Assembly: GCF_900096765.1 (NCBI RefSeq)
Contig: NZ_LT615228.1
Span: forward strand, 564,669-628,668
DNA length: 64,000 nucleotides
Direction: 5' to 3'
DNA from: Polynucleobacter necessarius
Lineage (GTDB): Bacteria > Pseudomonadota > Gammaproteobacteria > Burkholderiales > Burkholderiaceae
The notes under the pieces are model-generated. The model did not search any database, was not told the origin of the DNA, and was given only the letters and a program-made list of their open reading frames with translations. Positions 18,526-28,892 of this stretch are shown in pieces (position 1 is the first letter of the stretch; every line of letters begins with the position of its first letter). The position numbers and the translations under genes are program-made.

Positions 18526-20955
18526 ATGCCTGGCCACTTATTACTACCCTCTGAACCGATTCAACTGCCATTGCTCCCGCTGAGGGACGTGGTGGTATTT
18601 CCGCACATGGTGATCCCATTGTTTGTCGGTCGCCCAAAATCTATTAAAGCCCTTGAGGCCGCTATGGAGACCGGTAAGAGCGTCCTCTTAGTTGCTCAAA
18701 AGACTGCGGCTAAGGATGAGCCTGGTATTGAGGATCTTTATAAAGTTGGTTGTATTGCCAATATTTTGCAAATGCTTAAGTTGCCTGACGGCACCGTTAA
18801 GGTATTGGTTGAAGGCGTTCAGCGGGCTGAAGTAAGTCAGATTGAAGATAGCCTTGGCTACTTTAATTGCGAAGCTACGCCTACAGCGCTCAATTCAATC
18901 GATGCACATGAAACTGAAGCCTTGCGTCGCGCAATCATGGCTCAATTTGATCAGTATGTAAAACTGAATAAAAAAGTCCCGCAAGAAATCTTGTCCTCGC
19001 TTGGCGGAATTGATGATCCTAGCCGTTTAGCTGATACGATCTGCGCATATCTTCCAGTAAAGCTTGAGCAAAAACAACGTTTGTTAGAGATGACTGATGT
19101 GGTTCAGCGTCTTGAAAGTTTGTTGGCGGATTTAGAAAGCGAGATTGATATCTTGCAAGTCGAAAAGCGTATTCGTGGTCGTGTTAAACGCCAGATGGAA
19201 AAGAGTCAACGCGAGTACTACTTGAATGAGCAAGTGAAGGCGATTCAAAAAGAATTGGGTGAGGGCGAAGAGGGTGCCGATCTCGAAGAATTAGAAAAGC
19301 GTATTAAGGCTGCTCGCATGCCTAAGGAAGATTTGAAAAAGGCGGAGTCTGAGCTCAAAAAGCTCAAACTAATGTCTCCGATGTCTGCAGAAGCTACCGT
19401 TATTCGTAACTTCATTGATACATTGGTAAATCTCCCTTGGAAAAAGAAAACCAAGATCAATAATGATTTATCCAATGCTGAAAAAGTATTGGATGAAGAT
19501 CATTATGGTCTTGATAAGGTTAAAGAGCGCATCTTGGAGTACCTTGCTGTGCAACAGCGAGTCGATCGAGTCAAGGCCCCGATTCTTTGTTTAGTAGGGC
19601 CTCCTGGAGTTGGTAAAACATCGTTGGGTCAATCGATTGCTCGAGCAACGAATAGAAAATTTGTGCGTATGGCCTTAGGTGGTGTGCGTGATGAATCCGA
19701 GATTCGAGGCCATCGTCGCACCTATATTGGATCAATGCCTGGCAAGATTTTGACTAGTCTCACCAAGGTTGGCGTTCGTAATCCTCTGTTTCTTTTGGAC
19801 GAAGTTGACAAAATGGGCATGGACTTTCGTGGTGATCCTGCAAGTGCCTTACTAGAGGTATTGGATCCTGAGCAAAACCACACCTTTCAAGATCACTATG
19901 TTGAAGTGGACTTCGATTTGTCTGATGTGATGTTTGTGGTGACATCAAACTCTTTGAATATTCCTGGTCCACTGTTAGATCGTCTTGAAATCATCCGTTT
20001 GGCCGGCTACACCGAAGACGAGAAGACCAGTATTGCGGTGAATTACCTCATCCCAAAGCAGATCAAAAATAATGGTTTGAAAAAAGATGAGCTCAAGATA
20101 GAGGATAGCGCTGTTCGCAACATGATTCGTTACTACACGCGTGAAGCAGGCGTCCGCTCTTTAGAGAGAGAAATCAGCAAAATTTGCCGTAAGGTGGTGA
20201 AGTTGTTGCTCTTGAAAGAGGCTGCCCCTGTAATTGTGAATGCTGATAACTTGGAAAAATTCTTGTCAGTCAGAATATATGACTTTGGCTTGGCTGGAAA
20301 AGAAAATCAAGTTGGCCAAGTTACAGGTCTAGCATGGACTGAGGTTGGCGGCGATCTTCTCACCGTTGAAGCAGCGGTGATGCCTGGTAAAGGTGTCATT
20401 ACTAGAACTGGATCCATTGGTGATGTGATGAAAGAATCCGTTGAGGCGGCTCGTACTGTCGTGCGCTCAAGAGCTAAACGTCTCGGTATTGCAGATGAAT
20501 CATTTGAAAAGAAGGATATTCATATTCACTTCCCAGATGGTGCAACCCCCAAGGATGGGCCATCGGCTGGTATCGCGATTACTACCGCATTGGTCTCTGT
20601 CTTCACTGGTATTCCGATTCGCTCGGATGTCGCCATGACAGGTGAAATAACCCTGCGCGGAGAAGTCCTGCCAATCGGCGGTCTGAAGGAGAAGTTGTTA
20701 GCAGCGCATCGCGGTGGAATTAAGTTGGCTCTTATTCCAGAGGAAAACGTCAAGGATTTGATTGATATTCCGGATAACGTGAAGAACGCAATTGAAATTG
20801 TTCCGGTGCGTTGGATCGATAAAGTGTTGGAGTTAGCGTTAGAGCGCATGCCAGAGGCATTGCTTGACCCAACGCCTGAAGAGTTGGCTAAAAAGGCTGC
20901 AGAAGCTAGTAAAGCCAATGAAAACGCTCCTTCAGGTGATGTCTTAAAACATTGA
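18526..20955 (+). CDS. lon: ATP-dependent protease Lon
   Basis: 809 residues, full length. The N-terminal LON substrate domain (about 10-205) precedes a coiled-coil region (about 210-285). The AAA+ module has Walker A GPPGVGKT at 358-365 and Walker B in FLLDEVDKMG. The C-terminal protease domain has the Ser/Lys dyad Ser680 (in KDGPSAGIA) and Lys723 (in GGLKEKLLAAH). Lon degrades misfolded and regulatory proteins. GGAGG is placed nine bases before the ATG at 18526. A heat-shock-like promoter lies upstream. Confidence 0.96.
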   Translation: MPGHLLLPSEPIQLPLLPLRDVVVFPHMVIPLFVGRPKSIKALEAAMETGKSVLLVAQKTAAKDEPGIEDLYKVGCIANILQMLKLPDGTVKVLVEGVQRAEVSQIEDSLGYFNCEATPTALNSIDAHETEALRRAIMAQFDQYVKLNKKVPQEILSSLGGIDDPSRLADTICAYLPVKLEQKQRLLEMTDVVQRLESLLADLESEIDILQVEKRIRGRVKRQMEKSQREYYLNEQVKAIQKELGEGEEGADLEELEKRIKAARMPKEDLKKAESELKKLKLMSPMSAEATVIRNFIDTLVNLPWKKKTKINNDLSNAEKVLDEDHYGLDKVKERILEYLAVQQRVDRVKAPILCLVGPPGVGKTSLGQSIARATNRKFVRMALGGVRDESEIRGHRRTYIGSMPGKILTSLTKVGVRNPLFLLDEVDKMGMDFRGDPASALLEVLDPEQNHTFQDHYVEVDFDLSDVMFVVTSNSLNIPGPLLDRLEIIRLAGYTEDEKTSIAVNYLIPKQIKNNGLKKDELKIEDSAVRNMIRYYTREAGVRSLEREISKICRKVVKLLLLKEAAPVIVNADNLEKFLSVRIYDFGLAGKENQVGQVTGLAWTEVGGDLLTVEAAVMPGKGVITRTGSIGDVMKESVEAARTVVRSRAKRLGIADESFEKKDIHIHFPDGATPKDGPSAGIAITTALVSVFTGIPIRSDVAMTGEITLRGEVLPIGGLKEKLLAAHRGGIKLALIPEENVKDLIDIPDNVKNAIEIVPVRWIDKVLELALERMPEALLDPTPEELAKKAAEASKANENAPSGDVLKH

Positions 20956-21070
20956 TATTGCTTATTTGCTGCTGACATTCTCTCAAGTCCATCCTATTTA
21001 AAATGGTGGATTTGGGGGAACTTCCCCCTAAAATCTAGGCTTAGGTTACAATCACACCTGTAATATTTTG

Positions 21071-21146
21071 GGGCGCTTAGCTCAGTTGGTAGAGCGTCTG
21101 CCTTACACGCAGAATGTCGGGAGTTCGAGCCTCTCAGCGCCCACCA
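21071..21146 (+). tRNA. tRNA-Val (anticodon TAC)
   Basis: 76 nt with encoded CCA. Acceptor arms GGGCGCT and AGCGCCC pair fully; the anticodon loop CTTACAC shows anticodon TAC. It lies between lon and the ppiD-like gene, the usual place in this group. Confidence 0.95.
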
Positions 21147-21258
21147 AATTTTACCTCCCTCAGTCTTTTTTTGGGCTTTCTAGCAGCAAACTTCCTCTGC
21201 CTAGTAAACTCGTACTGTTACAAGAATTTTTATTTTCTTTTTACTAGTCTGCCCACTC

Positions 21259-22728
21259 ATGTTTGATACCGTCCGTAAGCATCAAAAGTTATTACAACTC
21301 ATTCTGATGTTGTTCATTGTTCCGTCGTTTGTGATGTTCGGAATCTCGAGTTATTCCGGCTTTATGGATAAAGAGACTGATTTAGTAAAGGTGAATGGCA
21401 GGCCTATTACCGCACAAGAGGTCGAGTCTGCAGCTAAGCGTCAAGCCGAGCGAGTAGGTGGCAATCTGCAAATAGCGCAAAGTCTGCAATTTAGACAAGC
21501 CATTTTGAATGAGCTGTTACAGCAACGTATTCTTGGGTTTGCCGTTACCAACTTGAGATTACAAGTTGGTAAAGAGGCTTTAATTAGGAGCTTGCAAAAC
21601 ATTCCCCAGATCCGCGCAATGTATCGCCAAGATGGTAGCTTTGATGATGCTCGTTTTAAGCAGCTCCTAGCAAGCAATGGTCTAAATGAAGATGAAGAGC
21701 AGTTTTATGCCGGTCAAGCTTTTGATCTCAAGATTAACCAATTAGTCAATTCTGTTGCTAGAACTGAATTGGCCACGCCAAAACTTTCTGAGATTGTATC
21801 CACGCTGCATGAAACAGAACGTCAGGTGCAGTCTATGTCTTTTGATGCCAAGGATTATCTTGGCAAAGTGAACCCCACCCAAGAGGAATTGCAGACTTTT
21901 TACAATGTAAATTCAAAATTATTCGAAAGCCCTGAATTCGTTGATGTTGAATATATCGTTTTAAAGGCTGACCCTAAAGAAGATGCAAGAGCATTTAACG
22001 ATAAGGCTGATCAGTTTGCCAATATGACTTATGACCAGGCTGAGAGCTTAAAGCCTACGGCAGACAAACTGAAGTTGAGCGTTCAGTCACAAAAAGGACT
22101 AACTCGCTCTGGACCTACTGGAGCGCCAAAAGATCATCCTCTGGCCAATCCTAAGGTAATTCAATCCTTGTTTAGTGATGAGGCTATTAAAAATAAGCGG
22201 AATACGGAAGCTGTTCAAACAGCTCCAGGGGTCTTTGTTTCAGCTAGAGTGGTGACATTTCATCCAGCTCAAATTCTTCCATTTAAAGAAGTGGCTACTG
22301 AGGTAAAGCGTCAGGTTAGTCAACGCGCCGCAGAAAAATTGGCACTGGCTGCTGCAGCCGATCGTTTTGCTGTCTTACAAAAAGATCCGAAAGTATCAAG
22401 CGGCTTTGCCTCCCCGATATGGATCTCTCGCAATAAGCCCGCCAATCTAGTTGGCCCTGCTTTAGACGATGTGATGTCAATAAGTCCAGATAAGTTGCCT
22501 GCAGTGGTTTCTGTTGCCAATCCTGGGGTTGGTGCCACCATCTATAGAGTGGATCAAATTCGTCAACCAAGCAGTGGCGACAGTAGGATCCATCAGGCCC
22601 AAGCTCGGCAAATTCAAGCCTTGGCAGCCCAATCTGAATTTGCTGGTTTTATGTCCTACTGGCGTGATGCTGCCAGCGTGAAAGTGATTAATCCCCTGAA
22701 GCCACTTTCTAGCGGTTCTGGTGGCTAA
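21259..22728 (+). CDS. PpiD-like periplasmic folding protein that appears to lack the parvulin domain
   Basis: 489 residues. The N-terminus MFDTVRKHQKLLQ plus one membrane helix (about 12-33) and the SurA_N-type segment with VKVNGRPITAQEV match PpiD, a membrane-anchored periplasmic chaperone. Typical betaproteobacterial PpiD proteins are about 630-640 residues with a parvulin (rotamase) domain in the middle. Here the text passes directly from VEYIVLKADP to RAFNDKADQFANMTYDQ, which in relatives lie on either side of that domain. No GGDLG or GYHII parvulin motif occurs anywhere. The frame is open throughout, so a chaperone without isomerase activity could still be made. It follows tRNA-Val as in relatives. 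Confidence 0.75.
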   Translation: MFDTVRKHQKLLQLILMLFIVPSFVMFGISSYSGFMDKETDLVKVNGRPITAQEVESAAKRQAERVGGNLQIAQSLQFRQAILNELLQQRILGFAVTNLRLQVGKEALIRSLQNIPQIRAMYRQDGSFDDARFKQLLASNGLNEDEEQFYAGQAFDLKINQLVNSVARTELATPKLSEIVSTLHETERQVQSMSFDAKDYLGKVNPTQEELQTFYNVNSKLFESPEFVDVEYIVLKADPKEDARAFNDKADQFANMTYDQAESLKPTADKLKLSVQSQKGLTRSGPTGAPKDHPLANPKVIQSLFSDEAIKNKRNTEAVQTAPGVFVSARVVTFHPAQILPFKEVATEVKRQVSQRAAEKLALAAAADRFAVLQKDPKVSSGFASPIWISRNKPANLVGPALDDVMSISPDKLPAVVSVANPGVGATIYRVDQIRQPSSGDSRIHQAQARQIQALAAQSEFAGFMSYWRDAASVKVINPLKPLSSGSGG

Positions 22729-22737
22729 GAGTAGTTC

Positions 22738-23304
22738 TTATTTCAGCATCTGTTGATATGGAGCCATAGCGCCCCATACGTTTTTAAAGAGTACGCTTTG
22801 AGCCGCTTCATTTGGATGAATATTGTCTGCTTGAAATAGCGCTTTATTCGTAGCAACTCCTGCCAAGAAAAAAGGTAGCAACCGAATATTATCCTGTTTT
22901 GCTAGATTGGCATACATTTCTCTAAATTGGGTTGTGTACTGTTGCCCATAGTTCGGTGGAATTTGCATGCCAAAGAGCAAGACTTTGGCGCCTAACTCAA
23001 GCAAAACGATGCCTGGTTTTTTGCTCTCCAGTAAAGTGGGCAGCCTTGTTAGTCCGCCTGCGCTTGTTTCACCGCTGATGCTGGCATTGAATACTGTCCA
23101 AGGGCTAGATTGTTTCTGAAGTTGGCTCTCTAAAAGCTTGACCCAGCCAGAACCTCTTTGAAGACCGTACTCGGCCGATAGGCTATCGCCCATCACCAAA
23201 ATGACTGAATTAGCATGTACGGGTGAGACAAAAGAAAATAACAGACAAAATAAGCCAATTAGTCTTTTTGCATTCAAATAAGCCAACCAATTAGTTTGAT
23301 TCAT
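22738..23304 (-). CDS. tesA: TesA-like SGNH esterase/thioesterase with an internal deletion (probably inactive)
   Basis: 188 residues with a signal peptide (about 1-31) and SGNH-hydrolase block I GDSLSAEYG (Ser41). Block V DNIHP supplies Asp160 and His163. The family text LELGGND...AN...LLxGMQIPPNYG is shortened: LLELG (to Gly105) runs directly into AKVLLFGMQIPPNYG. About 28 residues are therefore missing, including the block III Gly-Asn-Asp whose Asn forms the oxyanion hole. The frame is unbroken, so a stable but inactive protein is possible. It is divergent from the ybbA-like gene, as in E. coli. Confidence 0.8.
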   Translation of the reverse strand: MNQTNWLAYLNAKRLIGLFCLLFSFVSPVHANSVILVMGDSLSAEYGLQRGSGWVKLLESQLQKQSSPWTVFNASISGETSAGGLTRLPTLLESKKPGIVLLELGAKVLLFGMQIPPNYGQQYTTQFREMYANLAKQDNIRLLPFFLAGVATNKALFQADNIHPNEAAQSVLFKNVWGAMAPYQQMLK

Positions 23305-23380
23305 TTATGAGAATCTCAACCCCTTAAGTGCAAATCACCTAGGCAAAAGTGTTGCCTCGAGTGAAGGCAGTCTCACCATT

Positions 23381-23977
23381 TTGCACGACATTTGTTTTGA
23401 GATTCAATACGGGCAGAGCGTTGCTATTACTGGTAGCTCTGGATCAGGTAAAAGTACTTTATTGGGTTTATTGGCTGGATTGGATTTGCCTAACTCAGGC
23501 AATGTCAGTATGTTAGGGCAAAACCTCAATGAATTAGATGAGGATGGCAGGGCTCAATTGCGCGCTTCCCATATGAGTTTTGTGTTTCAATCTTTTCAAT
23601 TGCTGCCACATTTATCAGCATTGGAAAATGTCATGCTACCGGCGCAACTTGGTGGTCTTAAAGAGGTCAAGGAGCGGGCATTAACATGGCTTAACAAAGT
23701 CGGTTTACAAGATCGCCTTCATCATTTCCCTAAGACCCTATCGGGAGGGGAGCAGCAGCGGGTTGCGCTAGCGAGAGCATTCATTTCAGAGCCAGATATT
23801 CTCTTTGCGGATGAGCCAACTGGCAGTCTTGATGAGGCTAGTGGAGAGCGTGTCATTGAGCTGCTTTTCGAGCTAAATCAGGCCAATTATTCAACTCTTA
23901 TATTGGTAACCCATGACCCGGCCTTAGCCAGTCGGTGCCAGCGCCAGATCCAGATTCAGGGTGGTCGCTTGTTGTAG
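23381..23977 (+). CDS. ybbA: YbbA/LolD-type ABC transporter ATP-binding subunit, start region damaged
   Basis: The ATPase is recognisable by Walker [10 protein letters not shown], the Q-loop in [10 protein letters not shown], signature [14 protein letters not shown], and Walker [13 protein letters not shown]. The only in-frame start codon is the TTG at 23381. However, coding similarity continues upstream in the same frame ([17 protein letters not shown]), and there is no ATG, GTG or TTG between there and the upstream stop at 23297. An ATG at 23307 is one base out of frame and would join after a single-base change near the CCCC run at 23320-23323. The gene is probably broken at its start. Its usual permease partner (ybbP) does not follow; purL starts 21 bp downstream. 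Confidence 0.72.
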   Translation: MHDICFEIQYGQSVAITGSSGSGKSTLLGLLAGLDLPNSGNVSMLGQNLNELDEDGRAQLRASHMSFVFQSFQLLPHLSALENVMLPAQLGGLKEVKERALTWLNKVGLQDRLHHFPKTLSGGEQQRVALARAFISEPDILFADEPTGSLDEASGERVIELLFELNQANYSTLILVTHDPALASRCQRQIQIQGGRLL

Positions 23978-23998
23978 GCAAAACCTTATAATCTAGGC

Positions 23999-26900
23999 AT
24001 GTCTTTTTATCACTTTTTACCTGGCGCTGACGCGCTCTCCCCATTCCGTCAACAACGACTTTTAGCTTCATTGGCATCTCAATATATTGCTCTTGAGTCG
24101 ATCGAGGCGCAATATCTTCATTTCATCTGGGCTAAGGATGAGCTATCCGTTAAAAATCAAGAGATCTTGGCGAGCTTATTGACTTATGGCCAACCATTTG
24201 TCTCTAGTCTTCAAAAAGGTAAGACATGGTTTGGTAAAGGCTCTGGTGATATACAAGGTGCGATTGTTATTCCGCGTTTAGGCACAGTTTCGCCTTGGGC
24301 AAGTAAAGCAACCGATATTGCACAACAATGTGGTTTGCAGGTTCTCAGGATTGAACGAGGTATTCAGTTCATATGGAAAAGTAGAAAGGCTTTAAACGAA
24401 CAGCAGACGCAAGCAGTATTGGCAGCTATTCATGATCGTATGACTGAGGCTGTGATTGAGACAGTTGAGGCTGCTAACGATCTCTACCAAACTCTGGATG
24501 ATCGTCCCCTGCTTCGAATTCCAGTATTGTCAGAGGGAAGGGCGGCCCTAGACAAGGCCAATCAAGATCTTGGCCTGGCCTTATCTGAAGATGAGGTTTC
24601 ATACCTTGCAGAGAGCTTTGCACGCTTGGGACGCAATCCGAGTGATGTTGAGTTAATTATGTTTGCCCAAGCTAATAGCGAGCACTGTCGCCACAAGATA
24701 TTTAATTCGAGTTGGACAATCGATGGCGATGATCAAGAGCGCTCTTTATTTGCCATGATTCGCAATACTCATCAGTTGCAGCCTGAGGGCACAATTGTTG
24801 CTTATTCAGATAACTCAGCAGTGATGGTTGGTTGTGAAGCAGAAACCTGGGTTCCACAAGGCGAAGATTATCGCTACGTAAAAGACACCCACTTGGTGCA
24901 CACCTTGATGAAGGTGGAAACTCATAACCACCCAACCGCCATAGCACCATTTCCTGGTGCATCTACTGGAGCTGGTGGAGAGATTCGCGACGAGGGTGCT
25001 ACTGGTATTGGCGGCCGTCCCAAAGCTGGTCTTACCGGTTTCTCGGTTTCAAACCTTAATATCCCTGGCACTCAATTGCCCTGGGAAAATGACTATTACG
25101 GCAAGCCTGAACGTATCGCCACCCCTTTGCAAATCATGATTGATGGCCCGCTTGGTGGCGCAGCATTTAATAATGAATTTGGTCGTCCAATATTGGGTGG
25201 CTATTTCCGGGTATTCGAACAAACTTTAGATGGAGTGCGTCGTGGCTATCACAAGCCGATCATGATTGCTGGTGGTATTGGCAGTATTGATTCAATTCAT
25301 ACACAAAAGAAAGCGATTGAACCGGGTCATTTATTGATTCAGCTTGGAGGCCCAGGTATGCGAATTGGTATGGGTGGCGCAACAGGAAGCTCTGTTACTA
25401 CAGGTACCAATACGGCCGATCTCGATTTTGATTCTGTGCAACGAGGCAACCCTGAGATGGAACGTCGTGCGCAAGAGGTGATTAATGCATGCCGCGCTTT
25501 AGGTGAAAACAATCCTATCGTATCGATTCATGATGTCGGCGCGGGCGGCCTTTCGAATGCGTTCCCTGAATTGGCGGATGGTGCTGGTTTAGGGGCAAAG
25601 TTCAAACTTCGTAATATTCCACTAGAAGAGAGTGGCATGAGTCCTGCAGAGATTTGGTGTAATGAGTCGCAGGAACGTTATGTTTTAGCAATTGACGCAA
25701 AACATTTGGAATTATTTAAATCTTTTTGTGAGCGTGAGCGTTGTCCCTATGCAGTAGTGGGCGAAGCAACTACTGAGCGACAGCTTCAGTTAAGTGATGC
25801 CAAGCAAACTCCAGGCACTGATGCTGCCTTGCCAATCGATATGCCGATGGAGGTATTGCTTGGTAAGCCCCCCCGTATGCACCGGGATGTAGCACGTGTT
25901 CCCCAAGAATTTAAAGAGCTAGAGCTTACCGATACTGATTTGGCGCAATCCATTGCGTGGGTATTACAGCAACCGACAGTAGCTAGCAAATCTTTTTTAA
26001 TCACCATTTGCGACAGAACCGTTGGCGGTTTAAATGCACGCGATCAATTTGTTGGGCCTTGGCAGGTGCCAGTGGCTGATTGTGCTGTAACCATGATGGA
26101 CTACCAAGGTTATCGTGGTGAGGTGATAACCATGGGTGAAAGAGCGCCTCTTGCGGTGATTGATGCGCCAGCTGCCGCCCGTATGGCCGTAGGTGAGGCT
26201 TTGACTAACCTATTGGCGGCAGATATTCGTCGTTTAGAGGATGTCAAACTCTCTGCAAACTGGATGGCTGCCTGTGGTGCTCCAGGTGAAGATGCCAAAC
26301 TTTATGATTCCGTTAAAGCAGTTGGTATGGAATTATGTCCGGCGTTAGGTATTTCCATCCCGGTTGGAAAAGACTCCCTCTCGATGGCTACTGAATGGCG
26401 CGATGGCAATCAAGCGAAAAAGGTGGTAGCACCTGTCTCGCTCATTGTTTCCGCCTTCGCAGCCGTCCAGGATGTTCGCAAGACCGCAACCCCATTATTG
26501 ACGCTCAAAGATACCGATGGATCTGTTTTAGAAACCGAATTGATCTTGATCGATTTAGGCCGAGGCAGAAACAGAATGGCCGGTAGCATCTTGGCACAAG
26601 TACTAAATCAGTCTGGTAAGAGCACGCCTGATTTAGATCATCCAAATGACCTGAAAGCCTTGGCCTCAGTCATCATTGAGATGCGCAAACGCCATCAACT
26701 GCTGGCTTATCACGATCGTTCTGATGGCGGTCTTTTGGCTTGCGTAGCAGAAATGGCGTTTGCTTCGCATATTGGCGTATCCATTAACGTCGATATGATT
26801 GCAGTCGATATTGGTCAAGAGCCAGATTATGGTGATGCCAAAAATTGGGCGCAACAGATATCTGGTCGCCGACATGAGCAGACCATGCGCGCGCTATTTA

Positions 26901-28036
26901 ATGAAGAGCTTGGCGCCGTTATACAAATTCGCAGAACAGATCGTGATGCTGTCTTTGCACTCTTGCGTCAGTTTGGTTTAAGCGCTTGCAGCCATGTCAT
27001 TGGCAAACCAAACACCAATGGACGTATTGAAATCTGGCGTGATGCAAAAAATATCTTCGCCGAGCCGCGTGAAGTATTGCAAAAAATGTGGACCAATACG
27101 AGTTATCAAATTGCACGTTTACGTGATAACCCAGCTTGTGCTGATAGTGAATTTTCACTGTTAGACAATCTTGCTGATGCAGGAATGACTCCTAAGTTAA
27201 GTTTTGATATTTCCGAAGATATTGCGGCGCCATTTATTGCCAAGAATGCACCACCTAAGGTTGCCATTTTGCGTGAGCAGGGTGTTAATTCTCATGTAGA
27301 AATGGCCTATGCGGTCAATTGGGCTGGCTTTGATAGTTATGACGTTCACATGTCCGATCTATTGAGCGGTAAAGCCAAGCTTGATGATTTCCTTGGCTTA
27401 ATTGCCTGCGGCGGCTTTAGTTATGGTGATGTCTTAGGTGCTGGTGAGGGTTGGGCAAAAACGATTCTCTTTAATCAGCAGTTAAGGGATCAATTCTCCT
27501 CATTCTTCCATCGTCAAGACAGTTTTGCCTTAGGGGTATGCAACGGCTGTCAGATGATGAGCAACTTATCCGGAATTATTCCTGGTGCTGATGCGTGGCC
27601 TAAATTTACGCGTAATCAATCAGAGCAATATGAAGCGCGTTTGGTGATGGCTGAAGTGCTTGCTTCACCCTCAATTTTTACCCAAGGAATGGAAGGTAGC
27701 CAATTGCCGATTGCGATTGCGCACGGAGAAGGATTTGCTAATTTCAGCCAACAGGGTAGCTTGTCACAAATTACTCAACAAGGTTTGGCTGCATTGCGTT
27801 TTGTTGATCATCAAGGCAATCCAACAGAAATCTATCCTATGAACCCAAATGGCTCGCCTAGCGGATTAACTGGAGTTACCACTCCAGATGGACGCTTTAC
27901 AGTGATGATGCCTCATCCTGAGCGGGTGTTCCGTGCGGTGCAAATGAGCTGGTGTCCACCCGAGTGGCTCGATACTAAAGATGGTGCTAGCCCTTGGATG
28001 CGTTTGTTTAGAAACGCGCGTGTGTGGGCTAAATAA
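23999..28036 (+). CDS. purL: Phosphoribosylformylglycinamidine synthase PurL
   Basis: 1345 residues, the large single-chain form of proteobacteria. The N-terminal domain, two AIRS-like halves (glycine-rich [19 protein letters not shown] in the first) and a C-terminal class I glutamine amidotransferase domain are all present. The amidotransferase has the nucleophile Cys in [10 protein letters not shown], a His in HPERVF and HGEGFANF. It converts FGAR to FGAM in purine synthesis. The stop codon overlaps the ATG of the next gene by one base (TAATG), implying coupling. Confidence 0.96.
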   Translation: MSFYHFLPGADALSPFRQQRLLASLASQYIALESIEAQYLHFIWAKDELSVKNQEILASLLTYGQPFVSSLQKGKTWFGKGSGDIQGAIVIPRLGTVSPWASKATDIAQQCGLQVLRIERGIQFIWKSRKALNEQQTQAVLAAIHDRMTEAVIETVEAANDLYQTLDDRPLLRIPVLSEGRAALDKANQDLGLALSEDEVSYLAESFARLGRNPSDVELIMFAQANSEHCRHKIFNSSWTIDGDDQERSLFAMIRNTHQLQPEGTIVAYSDNSAVMVGCEAETWVPQGEDYRYVKDTHLVHTLMKVETHNHPTAIAPFPGASTGAGGEIRDEGATGIGGRPKAGLTGFSVSNLNIPGTQLPWENDYYGKPERIATPLQIMIDGPLGGAAFNNEFGRPILGGYFRVFEQTLDGVRRGYHKPIMIAGGIGSIDSIHTQKKAIEPGHLLIQLGGPGMRIGMGGATGSSVTTGTNTADLDFDSVQRGNPEMERRAQEVINACRALGENNPIVSIHDVGAGGLSNAFPELADGAGLGAKFKLRNIPLEESGMSPAEIWCNESQERYVLAIDAKHLELFKSFCERERCPYAVVGEATTERQLQLSDAKQTPGTDAALPIDMPMEVLLGKPPRMHRDVARVPQEFKELELTDTDLAQSIAWVLQQPTVASKSFLITICDRTVGGLNARDQFVGPWQVPVADCAVTMMDYQGYRGEVITMGERAPLAVIDAPAAARMAVGEALTNLLAADIRRLEDVKLSANWMAACGAPGEDAKLYDSVKAVGMELCPALGISIPVGKDSLSMATEWRDGNQAKKVVAPVSLIVSAFAAVQDVRKTATPLLTLKDTDGSVLETELILIDLGRGRNRMAGSILAQVLNQSGKSTPDLDHPNDLKALASVIIEMRKRHQLLAYHDRSDGGLLACVAEMAFASHIGVSINVDMIAVDIGQEPDYGDAKNWAQQISGRRHEQTMRALFNEELGAVIQIRRTDRDAVFALLRQFGLSACSHVIGKPNTNGRIEIWRDAKNIFAEPREVLQKMWTNTSYQIARLRDNPACADSEFSLLDNLADAGMTPKLSFDISEDIAAPFIAKNAPPKVAILREQGVNSHVEMAYAVNWAGFDSYDVHMSDLLSGKAKLDDFLGLIACGGFSYGDVLGAGEGWAKTILFNQQLRDQFSSFFHRQDSFALGVCNGCQMMSNLSGIIPGADAWPKFTRNQSEQYEARLVMAEVLASPSIFTQGMEGSQLPIAIAHGEGFANFSQQGSLSQITQQGLAALRFVDHQGNPTEIYPMNPNGSPSGLTGVTTPDGRFTVMMPHPERVFRAVQMSWCPPEWLDTKDGASPWMRLFRNARVWAK

Positions 28037-28803
28037 TGTTGTTTGCTATGGAGCCGGTAACCTTTTCTGAGAGTGGTGGTATTCGTTATTTACATTTTGG
28101 TAGTGAGTTGATTCAAGGGGCCATGCGGATACGCGAACCCGATGAAATTTACCTAGAATATAACCAACAGATGATGGCTTGGCTTCTGTTTTTAGAGACC
28201 AAGCCGGGTATGAGAATCGCCCAGCTTGGTTTAGGTACTGGAGCCTTGGCAAAATTTCAGCATCGCTATTACCCGTCAGTTAAAACAATCGTAGTAGAAC
28301 TCAATCCTGCAGTGATTGTGGCTGCTAGATCGATGTTCTTTACGCCTGACGATGACCGCAAGCTAGATACTCTCCAGCTTGATGCTAAAGCCTTTGTAAA
28401 GGATCGTAACTACCAAGGCCAATTTGATGCTGTTCAAGTAGATCTCTATGACGCAATTTGTGATGGCCCCGCCGCCAGTTCTTTAGAGTTTTATAAAGGT
28501 TGCTATGACATCCTCAAGGGGCCAGGAGTCATGACTGTCAATTTGTTTTCTCGTCACAAGAGCTTTGATGTGAATTTGAAAAATATCTGCGAAGCTTTTG
28601 ATAATCGAGTGTTGCTATTCCCTGAATCGCATGATTGCAATGTCGTTGCGATCGCTTTTAAAGGCCCTAAATTAGAAGCGCAGTGGCGCGATGTTTCTAA
28701 GCGCGCTAAGTTGATTATGGAAAAAACTGGTTTGCCGACGAGTAAATGGGTTGCTGGCCTTAGTCGACTGAATGCTCGACAGGAAAGCATGCTTTCAATT
28801 TAA
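28036..28803 (+). CDS. Spermidine-synthase-like SAM-dependent protein
   Basis: 255 residues with a Rossmann core: motif I QLGLGTGALAKF near 69-80, acidic motif II VVELNPAVI, and VDLYDAICDGP. The family is spermine/spermidine-synthase-like, but the N-terminal beta domain is short and substrate residues cannot be checked, so a true polyamine aminopropyltransferase role is not proven. Start candidates are ATG 28036 (overlapping the purL stop) and ATG 28048. It ends at a strong bidirectional terminator shared with acnB. Confidence 0.75.
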   Translation: MLFAMEPVTFSESGGIRYLHFGSELIQGAMRIREPDEIYLEYNQQMMAWLLFLETKPGMRIAQLGLGTGALAKFQHRYYPSVKTIVVELNPAVIVAARSMFFTPDDDRKLDTLQLDAKAFVKDRNYQGQFDAVQVDLYDAICDGPAASSLEFYKGCYDILKGPGVMTVNLFSRHKSFDVNLKNICEAFDNRVLLFPESHDCNVVAIAFKGPKLEAQWRDVSKRAKLIMEKTGLPTSKWVAGLSRLNARQESMLSI

Positions 28804-28821
28804 TGAATTAAAAAGCGAAAG

Positions 28822-28849
28822 AAAAAGGCGATCAATTGATCGCCTTTTT
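28822..28849. terminator. Bidirectional intrinsic terminator
   Basis: A perfect 14-bp inverted repeat, AAAAAGGCGATCAA (28822-28835) and TTGATCGCCTTTTT (28836-28849). It has T-tracts on both strands and lies between the convergent spermidine-synthase-like gene and acnB. Confidence 0.85.
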
Positions 28850-28892
28850 AATTTCCCCGAAAGATTCATCGGGATGGTATTACTCGGTGATG

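Noticed and set aside
21013..21031. Hairpin GGGGGAA...TTCCCCC between lon and tRNA-Val as a terminator.
   Set aside because: The stem is short and there is no T-tract after it on the plus strand; support is too weak to call it.
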